The position numbers and the translations under genes were made by a program. A DNA stretch of 64,000 bases from contig NZ_CABVIY010000006.1 of the NCBI RefSeq assembly GCF_902498195.1, positions 124,001-188,000 on the forward strand. The letters are read 5' to 3'. The notes beneath the pieces are model-generated. The model ran no database searches, was not told the origin of the DNA, and was given only the letters and a program-made list of their open reading frames with translations. The stretch's first letter is position 1. Every line of letters begins with the position of its first letter. This document shows positions 52,384 through 61,164 of the stretch, one piece after another. This stretch comes from Pseudomonas fluorescens. GTDB taxonomy: Bacteria; Pseudomonadota; Gammaproteobacteria; Pseudomonadales; Pseudomonadaceae.

Positions 52384-52998
52384 TTAGAGGTATTTCATTT
52401 CAAACGTCATTGAACCGTCGAGAGCAACCTCTTCGTTCAATGTCAGACCGTCTGCACGGGCGATCCACGCCCTGATCTGCACATCCATCGAGACGCTCTC
52501 CGCAGCAATGGGGGTGGTATCAGATAGAGAGCTGACCGACAGATACTGATTTGGAGCTATATGCGGTGCGGGTTGCCAGGTGTCTCCCTGATTCACCGAC
52601 AGAATCGATCTCGCGCTTTCGCCGTCCGCCACAACGTTGTGAAGCCACGGTACAAAGTGGCCCAGCCTCTCATTCGCAGGGGTCAATCCCATACCGAAAT
52701 GTGTGAAGGACGTTGTGCCGGGCCGATTGTCGATGACATGCATCGCAAATCTTGTCGGTGCCTCACACGTGACATTCAGTTGCTTTGTTTGCGGAGTCAG
52801 CGTCGTCAAAGTTGTTTGATTGAGATTCGATTTCCGAATTTCGCCAAAGTTGACATTACTGCCACCGGGGAAGCTTGGTGTGCAGGCTGATGGCCTGATG
52901 ATGCCCGTGACGGTCAGGTCAGCGGTTGAAGCCGCCAACGCATAGGGCGTAATGCCGATCAGCGTGGTGGCGGAGAGTGCTGCAAAGTATTTTTTCAT
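52384..52998 (-). CDS. DUF1120 fimbrial-type subunit
   Basis: 204 residues from the ATG at 52998. A signal peptide (FAALSATTLIGITPYALA) precedes a single DUF1120 domain with the two family Cys (SACTPSFPGG and NVTCEAP), NFGEI, and a C-terminal FEMKYL strand like pilin donor strands. It resembles the C-terminal half of the protein at 53082 (IIDNRPGT / MHDNRAGT type segment). It is the last gene of the chaperone-usher group. The start is clear, but the ribosome site is weak. Confidence 0.8.
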   Translation of the reverse strand: MKKYFAALSATTLIGITPYALAASTADLTVTGIIRPSACTPSFPGGSNVNFGEIRKSNLNQTTLTTLTPQTKQLNVTCEAPTRFAMHVIDNRPGTTSFTHFGMGLTPANERLGHFVPWLHNVVADGESARSILSVNQGDTWQPAPHIAPNQYLSVSSLSDTTPIAAESVSMDVQIRAWIARADGLTLNEEVALDGSMTFEMKYL

Positions 52999-53081
52999 GT
53001 TTTTACTCACGTTTTGGTTATGGTCCTGGCTGGCCCAGGGGGCTTCATTGCACCCGGGGCTGGACAGGATCGGGTTGGGTG

Positions 53082-54224
53082 TTACAGGTAATGAATCTCG
53101 ATCGTCCCCGCGCCATCCAGATGGATGGCACTGCTCAAGTCCAGGCGTTGGGTGGGGGCGATGACCGCATTGATGGTCACGGTGGTGGTGAGGTTCTGGA
53201 TCAGAACCGGACCTCCATGACTGCCGGCGGTGTCGGTGAAACCCAGATAGCTTTTCTGGGCAATGGCGATCGGGTTGCTGTTGGCCGTGCTCCATGCCGC
53301 ACCGGCGGTGCTGGAGTCGGTTCGATAGAGACGAGTGAAGCTGTCGGCCCGGGCTTCGGTCGGGTCGATGCTCAGCGAGTACAGGCCGATTTTGTTGTTG
53401 CGGGCGTCGCTACCGAGGCCGTAGTAAGTCTCGCTGTTGATCGTCGCGGTGCCTGCGCGGTTGTCGTGCATGACCAGGGCGAACGAAGCGGGCGCATCGC
53501 AGCTGATGCTCAGCACCAGGGACCGGGATGGCAGGGGGGTGCCCTTGTCAGGGTTGAGGCCGTTTTTCGTCAGCGTGCCAAAGTTGACCACGCCGCCGTT
53601 GGACAGCACCGGCTTACAGGCGGCCGGTGCGAATCGGGCGCGCAAGACAGCCTCTTTGGTGTGGCCGGAAGCCACGGCGTCGAACATCCCGGACGCGTCC
53701 CAGGTCACGGTGTCACGCAGCGGCATCCCTTGGTCCTGAACCCAGGCGGTCAGCTCAAGTTGCGCCGAAAAATGGCGCCCTTGCAGCGGCACGCCGGCCT
53801 CCACGGGAACCACCCCGTGCGCGGGTCTCCAGATCAGGCTGGAACCCGTTTCGACGGGCGATTGACCGACACCGGCAATCAGGCCGATATCCACCGATTG
53901 GCCATCGAGCACGGCACCGTGAATACGCATTCGATAGCTACCACGCTCGGCAAAGTGAAAGCGCTCGGCCGTCGCGGCCATGGCCCGGTAAAAAAGGCTC
54001 ATGTCCATCGGCTGTGGGCAGCTCAGGCTCAGGTTGGTGTGACGCTCGCCGAGGTTGCGTTCCGGTGCGAGATCGGGCCGGATCGCCCGGTTCATCAAGC
54101 CGTAGTCGAGCACGGGCTGGCTCAGGTTGAGCCGGCAATCCTCGGGCAGCGACCAGGCGGGCGATGTGAATCCACTGAATGTCAGGGGCGCCAGAATCAG
54201 TAGCAGATAACGGGACAGGTTCAT
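53082..54224 (-). CDS. Two-domain DUF1120 protein, probable tip adhesin of the fimbria
   Basis: 380 residues from the ATG at 54224 (GAGG 8 bases upstream). A signal peptide (LSRYLLLILAPLTFSGFTSPAWS) precedes two modules. The N-terminal module (about 25-190) has Cys pairs DCRLNL and LSCPQP. The C-terminal module (about 200-380) has AACKPVL and ISCDAP and ends TIEIHYL. The C-terminal module is similar to the protein at 52384; the N-terminal module differs and may bind a ligand. This is the plan of a fimbrial adhesin (lectin domain plus pilin domain). Function is inferred. Confidence 0.75.
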   Translation of the reverse strand: MNLSRYLLLILAPLTFSGFTSPAWSLPEDCRLNLSQPVLDYGLMNRAIRPDLAPERNLGERHTNLSLSCPQPMDMSLFYRAMAATAERFHFAERGSYRMRIHGAVLDGQSVDIGLIAGVGQSPVETGSSLIWRPAHGVVPVEAGVPLQGRHFSAQLELTAWVQDQGMPLRDTVTWDASGMFDAVASGHTKEAVLRARFAPAACKPVLSNGGVVNFGTLTKNGLNPDKGTPLPSRSLVLSISCDAPASFALVMHDNRAGTATINSETYYGLGSDARNNKIGLYSLSIDPTEARADSFTRLYRTDSSTAGAAWSTANSNPIAIAQKSYLGFTDTAGSHGGPVLIQNLTTTVTINAVIAPTQRLDLSSAIHLDGAGTIEIHYL

Positions 54225-54234
54225 GCATTGATCC

Positions 54235-56700
54235 TCAGTGAGTTCGGCACTTGGCGGGGGCGGTTTCGTAGTAGGCGTTGGTGTCGGCCTCTTCCGGCAG
54301 TTCCAAACGCAATTCGCAGCGCTCCAGCCCCGGTGCGCTGATCCACAGCGCACGGCGGTCGAGGACGTTGGGCAGAAACACCAGGCCGTCGTCCTGCACC
54401 AGGGTGACGAACTCACCCTCTTCGGTATTCACCGTCGCGCCGCGTGGCAAGGGTGCACCGTTAGCGGTAGTGACCTTGAGCAGCGCTCGACGGGTCAGGC
54501 TGACGCCGAATTCCACTTTGTCGACGGCACCGCGTCCGGCGGAAACCACGGCCAGTCCGTTGCTGATGTCGGCGTTGCGCGGCAGGGTCTTGGTATCGAC
54601 CTGCACTGGACTGCGACCGTAAGCCGCCACTTGCGCAATCACCGCCTGGCCTTGCCCGTCCGTCCAGACCGGACCGCTGGGCGTCGAGACTTTGATGGCG
54701 TCCATGCCGCCCACCGACAGCAGGGCAAAGGTGTCGCGCACCGGATAAGGCGACAGCGTCAAGCCACCGCCGTGCAACACGGCTGCGCCGCGAGCGCTGG
54801 CCTGATAGCTGGAGCGCTCGGCGTCGGTGCGGGTGTAGTTCAGGTCCAGTTGGCTGTAGCGCGGTAACAGCGAAACGCCGGCCGTCGACTGCACTTGGCG
54901 GTCACGGGTGTCATGTTCGACACCGATCCCGTACGCCAATTGATCGTTGATCTGTTCCCTCATACCCACGCCACTGCGGTACTCGCCGCCGGAACTGCGT
55001 ACCCAGGTGCGCGCCCGACGGGTCTGACCCAAGGGCATGCTGATGTTCAGGAAAACGCTGTCATCGTTGCGGTCTGCCCCGCTGACTTGCCACTCGGCTG
55101 TCGCGGAGATCGACACCCCACCCATGCTGGTGCCCCATGAGGCCAGCGCGCGGCTGCTGCTTTGGCCATCGAACGAGCTGGAACGGCTGAAACCACTGCC
55201 GAACGCGCCGAGCCACGGATGAGACCAGGACAGGGCAGCGCTTTGTTGGTCGCGGTAGCGGGATTGAGTGACGTTGGACGTGTTGTCAAACACCGCCTCC
55301 TCAAGTTCCTGGTAACCCCGGGTCCGATAGGAGCTGCCCGCACTCAGTGACCACCGGTCACTCAAGCGGTGCGAGACATTCAAGCCAGCCTGAAGTCCCT
55401 GACTGGCTTGCCTTCCACTGGCGTCCACAGCGGTCAGCGTGGCTTCTACCGTGGTGTCGGGCCAGGGTAATAGACCCACGCCGATACCTGCCGCGCGATA
55501 GTCGGCGGCACCGGTCAGGCCTGCGCTGAGCAGGACCTGCGGGTGAATCGCCCCACTCCATCCGCCGCTCGCCACCCAGGGATTGCCCGCCTGTTCATTG
55601 CCATTACTGCGCACGTGTCCGGCCGCCAGCGAAAAACCGGGAGCGGGCAAGCCAATGCCGAGCATGGTGGCGGGTACGGTAAAGCGGCGCTCGCTGCCAT
55701 CGGCTTCCTTGATGGTGACTTCCACGTCGGAACGGCTGTTGAGACGGCGTACGCCGGTGAGCGAAAACGGCCCGGCGGGCACCACGGTGGAATGAATCAG
55801 AGAGCCGTTTTGCCTCACCTCGACCTGAGCCTGGCTGTTGGCAATGCCATCGATGACCGCGCTTTGGCCTTCGACCTGCAGCGCTTGTTCATTCAGCACC
55901 TGCAGCCCGGTAATTTGCGCGCCGGCCAGCACCGGGTTGTAGAGATTGATCTGACCGGCTTGCAGCACCGCTTCGTGACTGGCGAAGGTGCGTTGGGCGT
56001 AGGCCGCGATGTGTGTTGTGCGGGACACTTCGTCTTGCCAGGTCTGCACTTGACGACTGCGCACAATCCAGTCACCTGCATTGAAGCCAAGTTCAGTATT
56101 GGCCGAGATATAACGACTCGTACTGTCGCCTGAACGGCTGCGCAAACCGCTGACGTCGTAATTGAGCAAGGCGGCAACGCCGCCGGTTTGAAAGCCGGAA
56201 ACATCCCGTGCAATCGCACGTATCGCGTCTGTGGGCACGATCAGGGATACGGCAAGGTTCGCGGGATCCGCGTCGATGATGGTCTGCGGCGAGGCGTCGA
56301 GGAAGTCGTGACAGCGGCCACCGTCCAGCATACGGTCGGGCACGTTCAGGTTGGCCGCATCGAGCAAGGTGCGGTCGAAGCACAACACGCCATCGTCATT
56401 GAAGGTGGCGTCCACGCGTCCCTGGCGTTGGCCATTCACGCTGAGTGTCACCGGGTGTTTTCCCGCAGTGAAGCGCGGGGTTTGCATCAGCAACGTCGCC
56501 AGCGCCGGATCAATGCCTCGCTGCATCAACGTGTTTCTATCGAACGACGTCGGCGACGACACGTTAGCCTCGACGTCGAGCACCATCAGAGTGTTGGTCA
56601 GCAGCAACGCCATCGGCGCCCGCCGTATCAGCTGTAAGTGGGGGCAGGCTTGAGTAATGGGCACGGTGTTGCCGTCACGGTAAATCAATACTGTGTTCAT
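54235..56700 (-). CDS. Fimbrial outer-membrane usher
   Basis: About 821 residues. I use the ATG at 56700 with AAGTGA just upstream; a GTG three codons earlier is the alternative. The signal region is long (LIRRAPMALLLTNTLMVLD). An N-terminal usher domain (SFDRNTLMQRGIDPALATLL), a large translocation barrel with plug, and C-terminal domains (VFLPNVLDRRALWISAPGLERCELRLELP) follow. It would export and assemble the DUF1120 subunits with the chaperone at 56818. Length and layout are normal for ushers. Confidence 0.92.
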   Translation of the reverse strand: MNTVLIYRDGNTVPITQACPHLQLIRRAPMALLLTNTLMVLDVEANVSSPTSFDRNTLMQRGIDPALATLLMQTPRFTAGKHPVTLSVNGQRQGRVDATFNDDGVLCFDRTLLDAANLNVPDRMLDGGRCHDFLDASPQTIIDADPANLAVSLIVPTDAIRAIARDVSGFQTGGVAALLNYDVSGLRSRSGDSTSRYISANTELGFNAGDWIVRSRQVQTWQDEVSRTTHIAAYAQRTFASHEAVLQAGQINLYNPVLAGAQITGLQVLNEQALQVEGQSAVIDGIANSQAQVEVRQNGSLIHSTVVPAGPFSLTGVRRLNSRSDVEVTIKEADGSERRFTVPATMLGIGLPAPGFSLAAGHVRSNGNEQAGNPWVASGGWSGAIHPQVLLSAGLTGAADYRAAGIGVGLLPWPDTTVEATLTAVDASGRQASQGLQAGLNVSHRLSDRWSLSAGSSYRTRGYQELEEAVFDNTSNVTQSRYRDQQSAALSWSHPWLGAFGSGFSRSSSFDGQSSSRALASWGTSMGGVSISATAEWQVSGADRNDDSVFLNISMPLGQTRRARTWVRSSGGEYRSGVGMREQINDQLAYGIGVEHDTRDRQVQSTAGVSLLPRYSQLDLNYTRTDAERSSYQASARGAAVLHGGGLTLSPYPVRDTFALLSVGGMDAIKVSTPSGPVWTDGQGQAVIAQVAAYGRSPVQVDTKTLPRNADISNGLAVVSAGRGAVDKVEFGVSLTRRALLKVTTANGAPLPRGATVNTEEGEFVTLVQDDGLVFLPNVLDRRALWISAPGLERCELRLELPEEADTNAYYETAPAKCRTH

Positions 56701-56817
56701 TGGGTTCACTTGGGTTATGCCGGCGTATTGCTTGTTTCGCCGTGGCCCTGACAGGTCTGTGGCTACGGCTCGTTGGCCGTCGCCTTGAAATGCTCTTTGG
56801 CGCTGTCAGTGCCGGGC

Positions 56818-57570
56818 TCAGGATTTGATCGGTGCCTCGTAGTGCGGCACCGCAAACCCGTAGACAGTGGCCGGCTGGAAACGCACGTGGGTCGCAGCCC
56901 CTGCGGGCACCTCGACGCTGATGTGTTCACCGGGCAACACATAGGTTTTCGGCAACATCGCGTTGACCGCAGAAGGCAACAAGTGCAGCTCCTGTCCCAG
57001 CCGGACCACGTAAGGCGTGTCGTTGCGCACGGTCAGATGACCGTTTCCGAGCGACCAATGCAGGTCGGTCCAGGGGGTGCGATTGGGCGCCAGCCCCGTG
57101 GGGTGAAGGATCACCGGCAGGTTCTGGCGAACCGTCACCCCGACACGGGCATGCCCGGCTTCGGCGGCGGGTTTACCTTGGGGAATACCTTCGAAGATCA
57201 CTCGCTTCAAACGTTGGGTCAGCAGGGGTTTTTCCGTTTGCAGGATGAAACGCACCAGTTGGGTTTTCGAGGCTTCGACGCGCGTCAACGGCGGAGTCAC
57301 GAACACCAGGGATTCTTCATCTTCCGGAATGTTTTCAATGGTGACGTGCATCAAGGCCATATTGGCATCGGTGTTGGTCACGGAAACGGAGGCTTCGCCG
57401 TCGCGCTCGTTGATGATGACCACTGAGGTGTCCGGCACCATGCCATCGGCCAGGGCGCGACCGCAGAGCACAAAGGCCAGCGTGCCCAGGCAGAAACTCA
57501 GCCACCGCAATCGATGGGTTGTCTCCACTGGATTGTTCATGGCGGTCAGGAGGTATAAACGCTTTTCCAT
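56818..57570 (-). CDS. Periplasmic fimbrial chaperone (PapD type)
   Basis: 250 residues from the ATG at 57570, with AAGGAAGAG 7 bases upstream; a later ATG lacks a site. A signal peptide ends near GRALA. The immunoglobulin-like domains contain VVIINERDGEASVSVTN, TQLVRFIL and FEGIPQGKP, with Arg residues in the subunit-binding cleft, as in PapD-like chaperones. It is the first gene of the fimbrial operon. Confidence 0.92.
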   Translation of the reverse strand: MEKRLYLLTAMNNPVETTHRLRWLSFCLGTLAFVLCGRALADGMVPDTSVVIINERDGEASVSVTNTDANMALMHVTIENIPEDEESLVFVTPPLTRVEASKTQLVRFILQTEKPLLTQRLKRVIFEGIPQGKPAAEAGHARVGVTVRQNLPVILHPTGLAPNRTPWTDLHWSLGNGHLTVRNDTPYVVRLGQELHLLPSAVNAMLPKTYVLPGEHISVEVPAGAATHVRFQPATVYGFAVPHYEAPIKS

Positions 57571-57920
57571 GTATCGGCTCTTCCTTGAGGAACAATTGTT
57601 GGAAGTTTCTCTGTGTGAAGGGGACGCAATTTATCGAGGGATTTATTTCGCTGGAATGCAACTATTACGAAAGTCAGGGTTTAAGCGTGCGAAATGAAGT
57701 CGTAAGCCAGAAATGTTCTTTTGTAATCTTTCGAATGGTTATGTGGTGTAGTGCATATTGCTTTGGTGTGTAGGGCAGTTCTCGTTGTTTTATAGGAGAA
57801 GTTACATTGTCCCGAATATATTGAGTTGAGCGTTTTCAAGGTCGAACAGGGTCATTGTGGTCTTCATGGCTCAGCGCTATTTTTTTCGCACTCCAGCCAC
57901 CCAACAGGATAAGTCCGACA
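57571..57920. promoter_or_regulatory. Divergent control region between fimbrial operon and its likely regulator, 350 bases
   Basis: It has visibly lower GC than the core genes and no coding frame with a ribosome site. It should contain promoters in both directions. No clear palindrome or standard -10/-35 pair was found. Confidence 0.55.
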
Positions 57921-58553
57921 ATGCGCGTAATCATCGCCGATGATCATCCTGTCGTCCGTATCGGCTTGCGGATGCTCGTAGATGTGAACAAAACCTGTGT
58001 GGTAGTGGGTGAAGCCGATGGGCCCGACAGTCTGTTGAAACTGCTTTGCACCACACCCTGTGATCTGCTGATCACGGATTTTTCCATGCCGGGCAATTTA
58101 CAGGTTGATGGTCTGAAAATGCTGGGCGGGGTAAGACGACGCTATCCGAAGTTGCCGATCATTCTGGTTACCATGTTTGCCAATATCACGGCGCTGAGAA
58201 TGGCGTTCGCTCAAGGTGTGATGGCGATTGTCGCCAAGGGCGCCTCGGCGATGGAGTTGCCCCAGGCGATCAAATCAGTTGGCGAAGGACGACGATTTGT
58301 CAGTGAGTCCTTGCGTACATTATTGCTGCAGGAAGACGCACGGGCTCAGTCAAGTGCCTGTTCACTGTCGCCCAAAGAGCACGAGGTTGTCAGAATGCTC
58401 GCCAGCGGTATGACTGTCAGCCAAATTGCCGGTCACTTTAAACGCAGCGTTTCGACGATCAGTAAACAAAAGAAAATGGCGATGCAGCGGCTGGGTATTA
58501 CTACTGATGTAGATCTTTTTGCTTATGCCCGTGAAAGTGGCATGGTGCATTAG
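57921..58553 (+). CDS. NarL/FixJ-family response regulator, RcsB-like
   Basis: 210 residues from the ATG at 57921. The receiver domain has the acidic pair at 7-8, phospho-acceptor Asp53 (LLITDFSMPG) and Lys106. The LuxR-type helix-turn-helix (about 140-205) contains SPKEHEVVRMLASGMTVSQIA and STISKQKKMAMQRLGI. Such regulators often control adjacent fimbrial operons. The partner kinase is not in the window. GC content appears lower than that of the core genes. Confidence 0.9.
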   Translation: MRVIIADDHPVVRIGLRMLVDVNKTCVVVGEADGPDSLLKLLCTTPCDLLITDFSMPGNLQVDGLKMLGGVRRRYPKLPIILVTMFANITALRMAFAQGVMAIVAKGASAMELPQAIKSVGEGRRFVSESLRTLLLQEDARAQSSACSLSPKEHEVVRMLASGMTVSQIAGHFKRSVSTISKQKKMAMQRLGITTDVDLFAYARESGMVH

Positions 58554-58856
58554 TAGGTGTCCACTGGTATGGCAGTCAAGTAAACGTAACTTGTTGTTGT
58601 CGGGTGGATCACCAAGGTAGATGCTTTCCAAATTACTTGCTTGTCTCAATTGTCTAGTGGCGAATTTTTCCTGCGCGGCACTCGTGTGCATCTCGGGTCT
58701 AGTGCGACATTAACAATGCTGCCTGAAGTTCAACGCCCTACTGCTCAAGTCCCGCCAAAAGCGCTGTGGCACCATTTTTATGGTGAATGGCGATAGTCAT
58801 TCCTGTCTTCGCGGATTATCGTGCTGGCCTATTGATGATATTCACGGAGCCTGCCC
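58554..58856. other. Intergenic region, 303 bases, A/T-rich
   Basis: No gene is seen. It contains a small perfect hairpin, CACCAT-TTTT-ATGGTG (58770-58785), about 70 bases upstream of the NTF2-like gene; it is not followed by a T-run. Confidence 0.5.
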
Positions 58857-59327
58857 ATGAGTGATGCCCACAACGCCTTGATCACCCGGTTTTACCAGGC
58901 CTTCCAGCGGCTGGATGCCGAGGCGATGAGTGCCTGCTATACCGATGACGTGGTGTTCAGCGACCCGGCCTTTGGCGAACTTCGCGGTCGCGATGCCGGC
59001 GACATGTGGCGCCTGCTCACCACCCGGGCCAAGGATTTCTCCCTGACGTTCGACAATGTGCGCAGCGACGAACGCAGCGGTGGCGCCCATTGGGTCGCGA
59101 CCTACCTGTTTAACCAGACCGGCAACATTGTGGTCAACGACATCCAGGCGCGTTTCGTTTTTCGCGATGGCAAGATCTGCGAGCACCACGACACCTTCGA
59201 TCTATGGACCTGGTCGCGTCAGGCGCTGGGTATCAAGGGCTTGCTGCTGGGCTGGACGCCGATAGTGAAAAACGCTGTTCGCGCGCAGGCCTTGAAGGGC
59301 CTGAAGGCATTTCAGGCTGCTCGCTGA
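58857..59327 (+). CDS. NTF2/SnoaL-like protein
   Basis: 156 residues. It has the small alpha-beta cone fold signature LITRFYQAFQRLDAEAMSACY followed by DDVVFSDPAFGELRGRD, and an alternating beta sheet with NDIQARFVFRDGKICEHHDTFDLW. Members are ketosteroid-isomerase-like proteins with varied substrates; no catalytic assignment is possible. GGAG lies 7 bases before the ATG. Confidence 0.85.
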   Translation: MSDAHNALITRFYQAFQRLDAEAMSACYTDDVVFSDPAFGELRGRDAGDMWRLLTTRAKDFSLTFDNVRSDERSGGAHWVATYLFNQTGNIVVNDIQARFVFRDGKICEHHDTFDLWTWSRQALGIKGLLLGWTPIVKNAVRAQALKGLKAFQAAR

Positions 59328-59367
59328 TAAGATCGCGGCTTGTTTCCTTTCAAGCCTTGATCGTGAC

Positions 59368-59679
59368 GTGACCACCCACAGTAAAAACCCTGTCGACGCC
59401 GAACCTGCGGTGAGCAAACCCTGGTTCGTCTACCTCGTGCGCGCGGCCAATGGTTCGCTCTACTGCGGGATCAGCGACGATCCCGTGCGGCGATTCGCCA
59501 AGCACCAGAGCGGCAAAGGCGCACGCTTCTTCCTCTCCAGCCCGGCGATGGCGCTGGTCTACACCGAAGCTTGCCGCGATAAAAGCGAAGCGCTGCGTCA
59601 GGAGCGGCTGATCAAGAAACTCAGGAAAAGCGCCAAGGAATGCCTGGTGGCCAGTGCGGCCGCCGGCTTATCAATCTGA
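59368..59679 (+). CDS. GIY-YIG domain protein (YhbQ/UPF0213 type)
   Basis: 103 residues from a GTG at 59368. A GIY-YIG fold starts FVYLVRAANGSLYCGISDDP with the two characteristic strands and RRFAKHQSGKGARF. Lys and Arg in ALRQERLIKKLRK complete the family pattern. These single-domain proteins have DNA-nuclease-like folds and a largely unknown role. The ribosome site is weak. Confidence 0.83.
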   Translation: MTTHSKNPVDAEPAVSKPWFVYLVRAANGSLYCGISDDPVRRFAKHQSGKGARFFLSSPAMALVYTEACRDKSEALRQERLIKKLRKSAKECLVASAAAGLSI

Positions 59680-59767
59680 CTGATCGGTTCCCATCAGGCA
59701 GATCCGTATTCTGCCAATCGATTGCGCGCTAAGCTGCAGACTCCTTCAGCGTGCGGCGGAGCCGAGC

Positions 59768-60703
59768 ATGTCCGAGTTGATTCTTCATCATTACCCGACG
59801 TCCCTCTTCGCCGAAAAGGCCCGACTGCTGTTGGGATTCAAAGGTTTGTCCTGGCGCTCTGTGAAGATTTCGCCAGTGATGCCCAAACCCGATCTCACGG
59901 CGTTGACGGGTGGCTACCGCAAGACCCCGGTATTGCAGGTTGGCGCGGACATCTATTGCGATACCGCGCTTATCGCCCGCCGTCTGGAACAGGAAAAAGC
60001 CCTGCCGGCGTTTTTCCCCGATGGCCAGGAAATGATCACCGCGGCCTTCGCCGCATGGGCTGATTCGGTGGTGTTCCAGCATGCGGTCAGCCTGGTGTTC
60101 CAGCCGGAATCGATCGCCGTGCGTTTCGCCAGTCTGCCGCAGGAGGCCATCAAGGCATTTCTGGCTGATCGCGCAGGGCTGTTCAGCGGAGGCAGCGCGA
60201 CCAGGTTGACCGCAGAGCAAGCGCGGCATCAATGGCCAACGATCATGGCGCGCCTGGAGCAACAACTGCAGCGTGAGCAAGGTGACTTCCTGTTTGGCGA
60301 ACCGTCGATTGCCGACTTCGCCATGGCGCATCCGCTGTGGTTCCTCAAGGCGACACCGGTGACGGCGCCGCTGGTGGATAACTATCCGGCGGTATCGGCC
60401 TGGTTGGCGCGGGTGCTGGGGTTCGGACATGGCGCACCGAGCGAGATGAGCTCGGAAGAGGCGCTTGAGGTTGCGCGTAGTGCCACGCCAGCGGCGTTGC
60501 CGGATGAGGTATTTGATGAGCCGAATGGTTTCAAGGCGGGCCAGCACGTGGTGATTGCAGCGACCGACTACGGCGTTGATCCGGTGGCGGGGGAGTTGTT
60601 GTTTGCCGGTAGCGAAGAGCTGATCCTGCGCCGCGAGGACCCACGAGGGGGTGTCGTGCATGTGCACTTTCCACGGTTCGGATTCCGCATCGAAGCCCTC
60701 TGA
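59768..60703 (+). CDS. Glutathione S-transferase-family protein with C-terminal extension
   Basis: 311 residues. The N-terminal thioredoxin-like GST domain (1-80: LILHHYPTSLFAEKARLLLG and TPVLQVGADIYCDTALIARR) has cis-Pro and the binding Asp. A helical C-terminal GST domain follows (about 90-205, with the DFAMAHPLWFL motif). Then comes an additional region of about 95 residues (from about 215). The extension, which includes a small beta domain (HVVIAATDYGVDPVAGELLF), is longer than in most GSTs. Substrate unknown. Confidence 0.86.
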   Translation: MSELILHHYPTSLFAEKARLLLGFKGLSWRSVKISPVMPKPDLTALTGGYRKTPVLQVGADIYCDTALIARRLEQEKALPAFFPDGQEMITAAFAAWADSVVFQHAVSLVFQPESIAVRFASLPQEAIKAFLADRAGLFSGGSATRLTAEQARHQWPTIMARLEQQLQREQGDFLFGEPSIADFAMAHPLWFLKATPVTAPLVDNYPAVSAWLARVLGFGHGAPSEMSSEEALEVARSATPAALPDEVFDEPNGFKAGQHVVIAATDYGVDPVAGELLFAGSEELILRREDPRGGVVHVHFPRFGFRIEAL

Positions 60704-60707
60704 TCTC

Positions 60708-60806
60708 TGTAGGAGCGAGCTTGCTCGCGATGGTCGTGAACGATAACGCGTAAAACCAGATGCCCAGCGCGCCCTTGGGTTTTTCGCGAGCGAGCTCGCT
60801 CCTACA
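60708..60806. repeat. REP inverted pair, diverged copy
   Basis: TGTAGGAGCGAGCTTGCTCG and CGAGCGAGCTCGCTCCTACA arms with about 50 bases between. Arms differ from the copies at 11061 and 21392 by several bases. It separates convergent genes. Confidence 0.85.
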
Positions 60807-60813
60807 GGTTTTG

Positions 60814-61164
60814 TTACTTCAGTGCCGCCAGAATCGCATCCGGGTCATGCCCGCGAATCAGCGTTCCGTTCACATCGATGAACGGAATCCCGCCGCCGCC
60901 CAGCGCTTCATAGGCCTTGCGAGCCTCGGCGTCCTTCTCGATATCGAACTCCCTGTACGGAATGCCTTTTTGATCGAGAAAGCGCCGGGTCAGTTTGCAG
61001 TAGCCACACCACTGCGTGGTGTAGAGCACGACCTTGGCCGTGGCCTGCGTCTGCTCGGACACCACTTGCGAAGGCTTGAACACCCGCTCGATCTTGCCCC
61101 AGTCCTGATAGACCACGACCACCAGCAGGATCAGCAGGACTTTCTTCAGGACGTTGCCAACCAT
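60814..61164 (-). CDS. Membrane-anchored glutaredoxin
   Basis: 116 residues. An N-terminal hydrophobic helix (VLKKVLLILLVVVVY) is followed by a glutaredoxin fold starting at about 43 (KVVLYTTQWCGYCKLTRRFL). The CGYC active site and the cis-Pro loop GGGGIPFIDVNG are intact. The CxxC points to dithiol chemistry, in the periplasm or at the membrane depending on topology. The start overlaps the ndpA stop by one base, so it is co-translated with ndpA. Confidence 0.88.
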   Translation of the reverse strand: MVGNVLKKVLLILLVVVVYQDWGKIERVFKPSQVVSEQTQATAKVVLYTTQWCGYCKLTRRFLDQKGIPYREFDIEKDAEARKAYEALGGGGIPFIDVNGTLIRGHDPDAILAALK

